A stretch of DNA of 64,000 nt from CAJQHT01 sp038123275 (GTDB taxonomy: Bacteria > Pseudomonadota > Alphaproteobacteria > Rickettsiales > UBA1997), in assembly GCA_038123275.1 (NCBI GenBank), contig JAYORG010000006.1:17495-81494 (forward strand). The letters are read 5' to 3'. Shown here piece after piece: positions 8,899-18,088 of the stretch. The translations under genes and the position numbers were made by a program. The notes under the pieces are model-generated. The model made no database searches and had not been told where the DNA came from. It worked only from the letters and a program-made list of their open reading frames with translations. Positions within the stretch are counted from its first letter, which is position 1, and the number at the start of each line of letters is the position of its first letter.

Positions 8899-10667
8899 GG
8901 CCATACGTACATTATTGTGGGCACAGCAACAATAACAATTAATATCTCCAACCACAAACCAACTCGCCAATAATCACCAAAATGATAACCACCAGGCCCT
9001 AATACTAAAGCATTATTTTGATGCCCTATTGGTGTTAAAAATGCACATGATGCACCAACGGCAACTGCCATTAAAAAAGGATCAATACTAGCGCCAAGAC
9101 CAATAGCAATATTTTTAGCAATTGGGGCCATTAAAATAGCAGTTGTAGCATTATTTAAAATATCTGACAAAGTCATGGTTACAATCAAGATAACGGCCAA
9201 AATAATTGTTGGAGAATAACCGCCAGCAATATCTAATAAATTGTCAGAAATTAACTGCGTTGCACCTGCTGTTTCCAAAGCAGTACCAACCGGTATCATG
9301 GCCCCAAGTAAAACAACAACTGGCCAATCAACTCCATTATAAAGTTCTCTAATGGGAATAATATTTTTTAAGGCCATAGCTACAACACCCATACCAAGAG
9401 CTAATTGTATAGGCACAATTCCCGTTACACCTAAAAATAATGATCCCATAAAAATTGACAAAGCTGGAATTGCCAACTTTCTTTTACCAAAACCTAATTG
9501 TCTTTTTGCTAAAGGATAACAGCCAATTTTAGCCACAGCTTCTTCAACTACATCCTCATCTCCGTGAATTAAAATTACATCACCAGTTTTAAATTTAAAT
9601 TGACGCAATCTTTGATTATAGGACATTCCTTGTCTAGAAACAGCAAGCAAATTAACTCCTAAATAACTTTTAAATTTAATTTGCTCTACAGTTCTACCAT
9701 CAACTCTAGAATCAGGAGAAACTACTACCTCCATAGTTATGGTGTCTTTAGAATGTAAAATTGCATCTCTAGCATTGTCAGCACTAAGCAAGGATAAACC
9801 ATATTGTGACACAAACTTATCAATATCTTTTTGACTAGACTCTAATAATAATAAGTCACCCTCATTAAATTTATATTTTTTAGGAACAATTGTATATTTT
9901 TGTTTTTTATTAACTAGTGAGATAAGATTAATATTATTTTTATGTAGTATTTTTTCTAATTCAGCATCTAGCATCCCAATTAAGTAAGATTTTTTTGGTA
10001 TTTTTATTTCAAATAAATAATCACCAATATCAAAAAGACTATCATTGCCAGAGCTTGCCTTTCTAACTTTAACTAAACGCCAACCAATTAAAACTAAAAA
10101 TAATATTCCAGCCACAGTGATTATGCCACCTGCAGGAGCAAAGTCGAACATTCTAAAAGACTCACCTGTAACTTCTTTACGATAAGAAGCGATAATAATA
10201 TTTGGTGGTGTTCCTATTAAAGTAACTAAGCCACCTAAAATTGAACCAAATGATAATGGCATTAGAACTGTTGCTGGGGATCTGCCTGCTTTGATTGTTG
10301 ATTGAATTGCAACTGGCATAAGTAAAGCTAATGCCCCAACATTATTCATAAACATTGATAAAAATGCCACTATAAAAATTAGCGCCGCAATATGAAGTGA
10401 GGGAATTGATGAAATTGGTTCTATAACTTTAGCCATTCTCTCAATAACACCCGACCTAGTTAGGCCATAACTCAAAATTAAAACAATAGCCACAGTTACT
10501 GTTGCTGGATGACCAAAACCAGAAAAAATTTGATCCACCGGCACAAGACCAAATAAAGAACAAGCACCAAGAGCCATTAAAGCCACAATATCATAACGCC
10601 ACTTACCCCAGATAAATAATATTAATACTGTAATTATAATGCCAAGAATGGCAATTTGATCAAACAT
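8883..10667 (-). CDS. SLC13/DASS-family permease with two RCK-C (TrkA-C) domains
   Basis: Inner-membrane anion transporter, 594 residues. An N-terminal block of membrane helices includes the family signature NNVGALALLMPVAIQ near residue 107 and GTPPNIIIASY near 152. About residues 210-385 hold two TrkA-C-like cytosolic domains (for example DAELEKILHKNNINLISL and the second starting TMEVVVSPDSRVDGRTVEQI), and a second helical block follows with LSDILNNATTAILMAPI. Substrates in this family include sulfate and dicarboxylates; the sequence does not say which. The final residues and stop codon lie within a long palindromic element (8770-8898). It is probably a single-gene transcript. Confidence 0.9.
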   Translation of the reverse strand: MFDQIAILGIIITVLILFIWGKWRYDIVALMALGACSLFGLVPVDQIFSGFGHPATVTVAIVLILSYGLTRSGVIERMAKVIEPISSIPSLHIAALIFIVAFLSMFMNNVGALALLMPVAIQSTIKAGRSPATVLMPLSFGSILGGLVTLIGTPPNIIIASYRKEVTGESFRMFDFAPAGGIITVAGILFLVLIGWRLVKVRKASSGNDSLFDIGDYLFEIKIPKKSYLIGMLDAELEKILHKNNINLISLVNKKQKYTIVPKKYKFNEGDLLLLESSQKDIDKFVSQYGLSLLSADNARDAILHSKDTITMEVVVSPDSRVDGRTVEQIKFKSYLGVNLLAVSRQGMSYNQRLRQFKFKTGDVILIHGDEDVVEEAVAKIGCYPLAKRQLGFGKRKLAIPALSIFMGSLFLGVTGIVPIQLALGMGVVAMALKNIIPIRELYNGVDWPVVVLLGAMIPVGTALETAGATQLISDNLLDIAGGYSPTIILAVILIVTMTLSDILNNATTAILMAPIAKNIAIGLGASIDPFLMAVAVGASCAFLTPIGHQNNALVLGPGGYHFGDYWRVGLWLEILIVIVAVPTIMYVWPLYPV

Positions 10668-10690
10668 TTAAGACTTTGGTGAATAAACTA

Positions 10691-10841
10691 AATTATAGAC
10701 ACTGTTAACATAAGGAAAAATATAAACTCAGACTTTGAATGAGGCAAGTAGAAAATAAAAGCAAAATAAGTGATTAACTCACCTTACGCACGCCACAGTT
10801 TTTAAGTGATTAAAATTTATATCAAGCCTCAGTCTATAATT
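10691..10841. repeat. 150-bp segment bounded by 10-bp inverted repeats
   Basis: AATTATAGAC at 10691-10700 is matched exactly by its complement GTCTATAATT at 10832-10841. Inside are a weaker inner inverted repeat (GACTTTGAATGAGGC against GCCTCAGTC) and a direct repeat AAGTGATTAA. The right end covers the stop codon of the GNAT gene. The left end is 24 bases from the start of the SLC13 gene. It may be a small non-autonomous element, but with only one copy seen this is weak. Confidence 0.4.
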
Positions 10842-11358
10842 CTAATTCATTGTAAGTAACTTCTTGTTTTACTCCATAGCCCTGAGGAATGATATTTTTA
10901 ATAAATGTAAAACCTATTTTTTTTAAAATATGATTAGAAGCATCATTTTTAGGATTAGAAGAAGCAACTATCCTTTTAGCCTTTAATGTTTTGCTAGCAT
11001 ATTCTTTAATAGCAAATGCCAACTCACTAGCATAGCCCTTACCCCAAAATTCTGGTAATAATGCAAACCTTATTTCCATCTCCTCACCAATATTTTTAGA
11101 TAAAACTCTAGAAGTTAAGCCACCTCTTCCAATAAAATAACCAGACTCCTTCTCAAAAACTGCCCATTGTGAATAGCCATATTTTTCTTGGTGAGAAATA
11201 AAGTCATTTAAATGTTTTTTTATAGTATTAAAATCTTGAATACCATCAATTGTATTTTTGGCTACCTTAGGATTGGCATGAAGATTATATAGATTGTCAA
11301 AATCTTCCATTGTAAATATACGAGCATATAATCTTTTGGAATTAAGTATATGTATCAT
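10834..11358 (-). CDS. GNAT-family acetyltransferase (RimJ/RimL-like)
   Basis: A 174-residue N-acetyltransferase with one GNAT domain: substrate-side strands starting LNSKRLYARIFTMEDFDNLY, then the acetyl-CoA loop in EFWGKGYASELAFAIKEYA near residue 120 and the late NDASNHILKKIGFTFIKN. Close relatives act on ribosomal proteins or small molecules, and the substrate cannot be told from sequence. The last codons overlap the end of a possible 150-bp repeat. It lies next to tRNA-Ala and the accessory patch. Confidence 0.85.
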   Translation of the reverse strand: MIHILNSKRLYARIFTMEDFDNLYNLHANPKVAKNTIDGIQDFNTIKKHLNDFISHQEKYGYSQWAVFEKESGYFIGRGGLTSRVLSKNIGEEMEIRFALLPEFWGKGYASELAFAIKEYASKTLKAKRIVASSNPKNDASNHILKKIGFTFIKNIIPQGYGVKQEVTYNELEL

Positions 11359-11508
11359 TTAACCTTATCATTAAATTAAACCAACCTAGAGTCAAATATA
11401 TAACACTTTAAAAAAAATAAAGTAATTAATTCTATACATCAAAACCCTTCATAATATTCCTAAAAAATATTGATTTCTTAAGCCATTAAGATAAAGTCCA
11501 TAGATTCT

Positions 11509-11584
11509 GGGGCTATGGCGCAGTTGGTAGCGCGCTTGCATGGCATGCAAGAGGTCACGAGTTCGACCCTCGTTAGCTCCACCA
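11509..11584 (+). tRNA. tRNA-Ala (anticodon GGC)
   Basis: A complete 76-base cloverleaf with encoded CCA. The acceptor stem GGGGCTA pairs with TAGCTCC and contains the G3-U70 pair that identifies alanine tRNAs. The D stem is GCGC/GCGC, the anticodon stem CTTGC/GCAAG with loop ATGGCAT (anticodon GGC), and the T arm carries GTTCGAC. A GC-rich hairpin element begins directly after the CCA. Confidence 0.97.
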
Positions 11585-11702
11585 GCCTACGCTCTTACGA
11601 GCTTCGGCTGGCAGGCCAGACCGTCAGGGATGACTGTTAGTCGGAGATCGTTAGAACGTAGGCTGCCCTTCGAAGCTCCGTTAGGAGCGTAGTAGGGCTT
11701 TA
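11585..11702. repeat. GC-rich double-hairpin element abutting tRNA-Ala
   Basis: This segment is far richer in GC than its surroundings. Its two ends are inverted copies of each other, each with its own hairpin: GCTC-TTAC-GAGC inside CTACGCTCTTACGAGCTTCG on the left, and GCTCC-GTTA-GGAGC on the right, flanked by matching TTCG and CTAC boxes. The element starts at the base after the tRNA CCA end and stops about 55 bases before a dead GIY-YIG nuclease gene. This looks like a mobile, structured repeat; an RNA role is possible but not shown. Confidence 0.65.
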
Positions 11703-11757
11703 CCAACATAAAAATAACTGAAACTATAAAATAAATTAACCACAAAACCAAAACCCC

Positions 11758-12042
11758 ATGTACTACGTATATATCCTAAAATCCATACCCTAACCGTTCC
11801 AAACCTACATTGGCTTCACATCAAATCTAAAACAAAGACTAAAAGACCACAATTCTGGCAAATCCATCCACACAAATAAATTCATTCCATAGAAAATCAA
11901 AAACTATTTTGCTTTCGAAAATCAAGATAAAGCAGAAAAATTTGAGAGATTTTTAAAGTCAGGAAATGGAAGGATGTTTGTAAAAAAAACACTACTAATA
12001 AATCGCCTTAGAGACTGTAAAATCAACACTTTAGAGACATAA
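11758..12042 (+). pseudogene. GIY-YIG endonuclease (UPF0213-like), two nonsense mutations
   Basis: Reading from the ATG at 11758, one frame encodes a recognisable small GIY-YIG domain protein: MYYVYILKSIP, stop, PFQTYIGFTSNLKQRLKDHN, SGKSIHTNKFIP, stop, KIKNYFAFENQDKAEKFERF, LKSGNGRMFVKK, then a TAA at 12040. The in-frame stops are TAA at 11791 and TAG at 11890; the second falls where the family has Trp, fitting TGG to TAG. There is no frameshift, so decay is recent. Family members are single-domain nucleases, some associated with mobile DNA. It lies just downstream of tRNA-Ala and the GC-rich hairpin element. Confidence 0.85.
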
Positions 12043-12192
12043 GAAGTCCAAAAAGTAAAAGTTTCCCCTCGTTTGGTTATTATTTTAAAAGATTAACTAC
12101 CTTGAATCCTTATTATATCTGGTTTTATCTGTGTCCTCTTGATAAGAGATAGAGAGATACATACTTATTTTAGGAAATCTATTGCTGCAATA

Positions 12193-12891
12193 TTACTTAG
12201 ATGAATTTAGTTTATTTATAAAAACTGCTTGCACTAAGTGGACTTCTTGGCGTTCTTTGTTAAAATCAAATTTTAAGAACAAGTCCTCATCATAATCTTC
12301 AATGGATATATTTATTTGCTCGGGGTAGATTGTATTTTTTTCATATCTTAGAAGGTTCTTGATTTGACATTTGTAGCTAGAAAGCCTAACAAACTCACTA
12401 TTTCCTTGTGGCTGAATACTAATATGAGGTCTATTCTTCTCTCCTTCTCTATTTGTTAATTCTAATTGTCCGCATTTTCCAAAAAAGATATGTAGACATT
12501 GATATCCTTTATTTTTTTGTATCTCAACTTTAAATTTAGCAAACAAAGTCTTCTTTGAATTGTATATTTTGTATTTTTTATTATCATCTGGGAGCTTTAT
12601 CTTATAGGGGATATTTGAATTTGTTACCGATGAATTACCTAAATTTTCTACAAAAGATTTTTTATTTATATCCGCCGGAACTGATATTATTGCTGAAGCT
12701 TTAGAAAACTTATCTCCATTATTTGAATTAACGGATAGCTCAATTGTTTCATCAATTAATTTTCTTTCCACTCCATTTGTAACTATCGAAACATCCTGAA
12801 CTTTCATTGATGAGCTTTCTCCATTTTCTGATGCTATGCTCGCTCTAAATGGTAACTCACCATTCATTAATTTTTTAAATAAATCGTCCAT
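12193..12891 (-). CDS. Hypothetical protein downstream of parDE
   Basis: A 232-residue protein that I do not recognise. It has no signal peptide or membrane segment and is predicted soluble, with a mixed beta-rich composition in the second half (KKTLFAKFKVEIQKNKGYQC, SEFVRLSSYKCQI) and an acidic, Ser/Asn-rich first half. It starts 24 bases after the parE stop in the same direction, so it may be a third gene of the toxin-antitoxin transcript. The 150 bases after it (12043-12192) hold nothing I can identify. Confidence 0.6.
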   Translation of the reverse strand: MDDLFKKLMNGELPFRASIASENGESSSMKVQDVSIVTNGVERKLIDETIELSVNSNNGDKFSKASAIISVPADINKKSFVENLGNSSVTNSNIPYKIKLPDDNKKYKIYNSKKTLFAKFKVEIQKNKGYQCLHIFFGKCGQLELTNREGEKNRPHISIQPQGNSEFVRLSSYKCQIKNLLRYEKNTIYPEQINISIEDYDEDLFLKFDFNKERQEVHLVQAVFINKLNSSK

Positions 12892-12915
12892 TATATTAAA
12901 ATATATAAATTAAAT

Positions 12916-13209
12916 TTAAGAAAAATGCTTCTCGAATTTCATACTCTTATGAAGTAATCGAACAATATAAATTTTCTTCGAAGTTAGTTTATAAAAAATT
13001 AAATGTTCATTAATTTGATATTGCCTGTATCCAGACCTGATGTAATCGCAAGCAACTCCAATTTTAGGGTTTTGTAAAAGAGTTTTATTAATTGAGTTGT
13101 CTAGCTCCTCAAAATATTTATCAGCTTGTTTTTCTCCCCATTCTTTAAATGAGTAAATGTAAATATCTTCAAGATCCTTTTGGGCTTTTTTGGTGAGGTG
13201 AATTTCCAT
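12916..13209 (-). CDS. parE: ParE-family toxin (RelE/ParE superfamily)
   Basis: A 97-residue toxin of the ParE group, whose members typically poison DNA gyrase. It has the family pattern: N-terminal helix hairpin LTKKAQKDLEDIYIYSFKEW, NPKIGVACDYIRSGYRQYQI in the middle, and the C-terminal strand IYIVRLLHKSMKFEKHF. Length and layout are normal, with no disruption. It follows parD by 4 bases and is cotranscribed with it. Confidence 0.93.
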   Translation of the reverse strand: MEIHLTKKAQKDLEDIYIYSFKEWGEKQADKYFEELDNSINKTLLQNPKIGVACDYIRSGYRQYQINEHLIFYKLTSKKIYIVRLLHKSMKFEKHFS

Positions 13210-13213
13210 AATT

Positions 13214-13462
13214 TTATTTTATTTTGCTTTTAGCTGATTTTTTAATTTCTTCCATATTCAACTTTCCAGCATCCCCACTTTCTTCACCTTCCATCAATGC
13301 GGATCGTAACATTTCTAATTTTGTGTTAGTTTCTTTTTCTTCCAAAAGCCTTAAAGCATTTCGCACCACCTCACTTGCTGAAGAATAACGACCTATTTTT
13401 AATTCCTCCTCAATAAAGTGATTCCAATATTGCCCTAAACTTAATGTTTGTGTTTTTGTCAT
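13214..13462 (-). CDS. parD: ParD-family ribbon-helix-helix antitoxin
   Basis: An 82-residue antitoxin. The N-terminal ribbon-helix-helix region includes TLSLGQYWNHFIEEELKIGR and YSSASEVVRNALRLLEE, the typical ParD/CopG dimer and DNA-binding pattern; the acidic C-terminal tail would bind and block ParE. It is the first gene of the operon, as usual for parDE. Two perfect palindromes lie 10-44 bases upstream (13472-13484 and 13490-13506) and are the probable operators for autoregulation. Confidence 0.93.
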   Translation of the reverse strand: MTKTQTLSLGQYWNHFIEEELKIGRYSSASEVVRNALRLLEEKETNTKLEMLRSALMEGEESGDAGKLNMEEIKKSAKSKIK

Positions 13463-13471
13463 TTTTAAATA

Positions 13472-13506
13472 ACTAATTATTAGTAATAAATAAGAATAAT
13501 TCTTAT
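13472..13506. promoter_or_regulatory. Probable parDE operator: two adjacent palindromes
   Basis: ACTAATTATTAGT (13472-13484) and ATAAGAATAATTCTTAT (13490-13506) are both perfect palindromes around a single central base. They lie immediately upstream of the parD start, where ribbon-helix-helix antitoxins bind to repress their own promoter. Position and symmetry support the call; binding is inferred. Confidence 0.6.
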
Positions 13507-13585
13507 TTTACTATGATTTTATAAAAAAGGCAATGATTTTAATTGTAAGTTCTAGCTTATGAATCAGATTAGAAAACACAAAATC

Positions 13586-15951
13586 TTACCAATTATAATC
13601 CTTTTTGGGAAGGATCATAGGTGATAATATATAACAAAAGAAAGCTCCAAATAATACCGTTAATCCAAAAGAACTAATAATAGCAAAGTGGCTAAATGCT
13701 AGCAAGCCAAATGATAGCATGGTTGTTAGTGATGATAATAATACTGTTAAACATGCCAATTTAACATTTTTATCTTGCGCATAGAATATAACATAATCAA
13801 TTCCGATCCCGATTACTAAAAATAAAGCTATAATATTAAAAATATTTATTTCATAACCCATTAATGAAATAATAGCTATTGATAAAGACCCAGACAGAAT
13901 TGGCAATAAGTTCATAGCCAAACTACGCAAAAACCCATATAAAAAACCTAACGACACAAACATTAATAAAGAAGTTAGAATTAATAAAAAGAGAGCCATT
14001 TTCATATTTTCTCCAATGATGGTATGCATATACTCTTTTTTATCAAAGAAATAAATCCCTTTATCTGAATTATTTAATATTTCTAAATTTACATTTTTAG
14101 AAACTCCATCAAGAAACATTATAGACATATATTTGTTATCAACCACCTTACCTGGCCACATTTTACTAAAGATATTTAACGAATTATTACTCAAAACATT
14201 ATCAGGAGTAATATATGAAGGAGGATTTTTAATGTTATTTTTTAAGTCTTGTATTTGCTTACTTGAAAGACCTAAAGACATTGATTGCCCTTCTAAATAT
14301 TTTTCCATTAATTTAGACCTAACTAATGCCACATTAACTTCTTGCTGTTCAATTGATGGTGATATCTGCGACAATGATTGAAATGAAAATATACTTTTTG
14401 TCTCAATTAACTCTTCAAGATATTGCCCTATTTCTTGCTCTTTTTGCAAAACCTCCTGCTGTGTATTGCCTGTAACAATAATAAATTTATATGATACATC
14501 TTGCCATAAAATCTGACGCACTAATAGCTCATCATCAATTAATTTTTGTGAAACTGAATTTAAAATTTTATTATCATAGTTAACCTGCATCCTATAAAAA
14601 CCTGCAAAACAAATAGCTAATAAAACCACTATTATTACATAAAATACTTCTTTTGAAATATTTTTAAGAAAAAATTTTATAGAATTATTTGAAAATTTTA
14701 ATAAATATGAATCACATATATGATCCTTTGGCTTGTAAAACATAGGAAAAAATATCATAACTACTAAATATGATGTGACTAATCCAGTTATTGAAAAAAT
14801 AGAAATTTGCTGAAAAATAGGAAGTGGAATAAAAAATAATGCCATATAGCCTATTATACTAGTTACCAAACAAACTATAGCTATTGGATTAATATTCTTA
14901 AATAGCTTATAACCATCATGCTTATTAACGTTATTATTTAAAAATTGAACAAAGAAATGAAAAGAAAAATCTGTTGATACACCAATTAACCCTGCTCCAA
15001 TAATTAAGGTTAATAAATTAATTTCTTTAAAAATTAAACTAGTTATAATTAACGCCACAATAAACCCTATAGCAATGGATGTAATTCCAAAAAGAAATGG
15101 CACTATGGACTTAAAATTAGAAAAAATTAAAATAAATATCGCAAAACAAGAAATTAAAGTTATACTATTAATCTCCTTGATACTACTAAATCTAACCTCA
15201 TTGGAATTGATTGATGCTCCAGTATTTATAACATGAACATCTTTAAACTTATCTTGAACTAGTTTTTGAGCTTCTTCAATATTATTTATAATTTTATCAA
15301 GCTTAAAAATGGAAGATATCACCTCTTTTTTTATAGAGATTGATAAAAATGCATAGTGCCTTCCTTCATGTTTAGTCATTGAAATACCATTATGTAGAAC
15401 TAATGGAGTCCTAAATAAACTCAAATCTTCTACAAAATTATCTGTTAATAAAAAAGGATCCTCTCTAATAATTCCAAGAAAATTATTTGCTTTATCAGAA
15501 GAAACTCTATCAAGAGCTTCAACTTTAATAACTAAGCCATTATCTTCCTCAAGTAAATTTTTAATTCTTTTTGATAATATTTGGTGACGATAAGGATGAT
15601 AAAAATCCTTAATAGAATCTTTATCTATGTTGCTAAAATTTATATCTTCAACAAAAAATAAGTTCTCTATTTCTTTGTAAAAAAGTTTAGCTGCTTGATA
15701 TGCTTCTTCTTTATCCTCATCGCTAATCATAATAATGATGTCTTTTAAATGCTCTTAGATAAATGCTTTAAAACTTCTTCTTCTATGAAATAAGATTTAT
15801 CCGATGAAAAAAGTGTTGCAGTGTCAATCCTGATTTTTAAAGGATTATAAAAATAACTTACAGACAAAAATATAAATATTATCAAAGTTACTATATAAGT
15901 ATACAGGGGATTTTTGATGAATAATGAAAATTTATTTATAATATTACGCAT
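13586..15951 (-). pseudogene. RND/MMPL-family exporter, frameshifted near the N-terminus
   Basis: Two adjacent reading frames together form one large inner-membrane RND-type exporter. The first (15951-15745) has the N-terminal membrane helix and the start of the periplasmic loop, ending EEVLKHLSKSI. The second (15730-13586, 714 residues) has the rest: the periplasmic domain, helices with LIGVSTDFSFHFFVQFL, and the second half with LFLVIGIGIDYVIFYAQD. Just before the second ATG, that frame reads EHLKDIIIMISDEDKEEA, which is what the family has next, so the halves overlap across a frameshift around 15750-15765. Cargo in this family is often lipids or hopanoids. A restart at the internal ATG could give a product lacking helix 1, so loss of function is likely but not certain. 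Confidence 0.8.
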
Positions 15952-16170
15952 ATAACAATATTAAATAATTTATCTCTTAATTTAAGCCCTATGTCAATAG
16001 ATACTTAGTGGTATTGTAACAAAAAATTTGATTATTATCAAGGTATTTATAATAATTTTATGTCAAAACTCAAATAAAACAATAAATTGAACAAAATAAC
16101 ATTGAAATCTTACTTATAATTTAGTTTTATACTTAGATACTTATACTCACCAATAATATATTTATTGATA

Positions 16171-18078
16171 ATGATTAATATCACCTTTCCTGACGGAAAC
16201 AAAAAGGAATTTAGTAAAAACATAACTGGTCTTGAAATTGCTAAATCAATTTCTCCTAGTTTAGCTAAAGTTTCATTGGCCATTAAGGTAAATGATGAAT
16301 TATGGGATCTTACACGCGAAATTACATCTGATGCTAAAATAGAAATAATTACTAATAAGAGCCCAGAATCTTTAGAAATTATTCGTCATGATGCAGCTCA
16401 TATTATGGCCCAAGCTGTAAAAGAACTTTACCCAGAAACACAAGTTACTATTGGACCAGCTATTGAAAATGGCTTTTATTATGATTTTGCTAGAGAAATC
16501 CCTTTTCTTTTAGAAGATTTAGAGAAAATTGAAGCCAAAATGAAGGAAATCTCCTCAAAGGCTTATCCTTTAATTAGAGAAGTTAAAAAAAGAGATGATG
16601 CGGTTAAGTTTTTTGCTGACATGGGTGAAAAATATAAAGCACAAATTATAGCTTCAATTCCAACTAATGAAGACATGACTCTTTATCGACAAGGTGATTT
16701 TATTGATTTGTGTCGTGGACCTCATGCTCCAAATACTGGCTATGTTAAGCATTTTAAATTAATGAAACTAGCTGGAGCTTATTGGCGTGGTGATTCTAAA
16801 AATGAGATGCTACAAAGAATTTATGGTACTGCTTGGAACACAAAACAAGAATTAGAAGACCATTTAACAATGCTTGAAGAAGCGGCCAAAAGAGATCATA
16901 GAAAATTAGGTAAAGAATTAGGTTTATTTCACTTCCAAGAAGAAGCAACTGGATCAGTTTTTTGGCACAAAAAAGGCTGGTCAATATACTTAGAAATTGA
17001 AAATTACATCAGACAAAAATTACAAAAAAATGGCTATATTGAAGTTAAAACTCCACAATTAATTGATAGAACCTTATGGGAAAAGTCGGGTCATTGGAGT
17101 AAGTTTAAAGAAAATATGTTTATTGCTCAAAGTGAAGATAGAACATTAGCCGTAAAACCAATGAATTGCCCGGGTCATATTCAAATTTTTAATACTAGCC
17201 TTAAATCATATCGCGATTTACCACTTAGAATGGCTGAATTTGGCTGTTGCCATAGAAATGAACCTTCTGGATCGCTTCATGGCCTTATGAGAGTTCGTGG
17301 TTTTACTCAAGATGATGCTCACATTTTTTGTGAGGAAGATCAAATTACGTCTGAAACTATTGCCTTTTGTAATCTTCTAAAAGAAATTTATACAGACTTT
17401 GGTTTTAAAGACGTTAAAGTTAAGTTTTCTGACCGCCCAGAGGTAAGAGCTGGAGATGATACAACTTGGGATAAAGCTGAAAAAGCCTTAAAAGAAGCTG
17501 TTAATAAAACAGGATTAGAATATGAACTAAACCCAGGAGAAGGTGCATTTTATGGTCCAAAATTGGAATTTGTCCTAGTTGATGCGGTTGGAAGAGATTG
17601 GCAATGTGGAACCTTACAAGTTGATTTTGTTTTGCCAGAAAGATTGGATGCTAATTATGTTGCCTCTGATAATTCTAAAAAACGCCCGGTAATATTACAC
17701 AGAGCAATTCTTGGAACTTTGGAAAGATTTATTGGTATTTTAATTGAAAATTATGCTGGCAGCTTCCCATTATGGTTATCCCCTACTCAAATTATGATAG
17801 CTCCAATTACCAGTGCCTTTAACCAAAATGTTAAAGACATAGCTAAAAATCTTGAAGAAAAAGGATTTAGAGTTGAAACTGACTTAAGAAATGAAAAAAT
17901 TAATTATAAAATTAGAGAGCATTCCTTGCAAAAAATCCCTTATATTTTAGCAATTGGTCAAAGAGAGATTGATGAAGGCACAGTTGCTGTTAGAACATTT
18001 GGACAACAAGGCCAAAAAATTCTAAAAGTACAAGATTTTGTCAAAAAAATTGAAGAGCAACTTAAACTCAAAAATTAG
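16171..18078 (+). CDS. thrS: Threonyl-tRNA synthetase
   Basis: Class II synthetase that charges tRNA-Thr. Order of domains: N-terminal TGS domain (about 1-60), the editing domain with the zinc-dependent HDAAHIMAQAV near residue 73 and the late DLCRGPHAPNTG near 180, the catalytic core with motif 2 RMAEFGCCHRNEPSGSLHGL, and the anticodon-binding domain from about 535. Length about 635 is standard. I chose the ATG at 16171 over the TTG two codons upstream. bioF follows with an 11-base gap, so they are probably cotranscribed. Confidence 0.97.
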   Translation: MINITFPDGNKKEFSKNITGLEIAKSISPSLAKVSLAIKVNDELWDLTREITSDAKIEIITNKSPESLEIIRHDAAHIMAQAVKELYPETQVTIGPAIENGFYYDFAREIPFLLEDLEKIEAKMKEISSKAYPLIREVKKRDDAVKFFADMGEKYKAQIIASIPTNEDMTLYRQGDFIDLCRGPHAPNTGYVKHFKLMKLAGAYWRGDSKNEMLQRIYGTAWNTKQELEDHLTMLEEAAKRDHRKLGKELGLFHFQEEATGSVFWHKKGWSIYLEIENYIRQKLQKNGYIEVKTPQLIDRTLWEKSGHWSKFKENMFIAQSEDRTLAVKPMNCPGHIQIFNTSLKSYRDLPLRMAEFGCCHRNEPSGSLHGLMRVRGFTQDDAHIFCEEDQITSETIAFCNLLKEIYTDFGFKDVKVKFSDRPEVRAGDDTTWDKAEKALKEAVNKTGLEYELNPGEGAFYGPKLEFVLVDAVGRDWQCGTLQVDFVLPERLDANYVASDNSKKRPVILHRAILGTLERFIGILIENYAGSFPLWLSPTQIMIAPITSAFNQNVKDIAKNLEEKGFRVETDLRNEKINYKIREHSLQKIPYILAIGQREIDEGTVAVRTFGQQGQKILKVQDFVKKIEEQLKLKN

Positions 18079-18088
18079 AGCAATTCTA

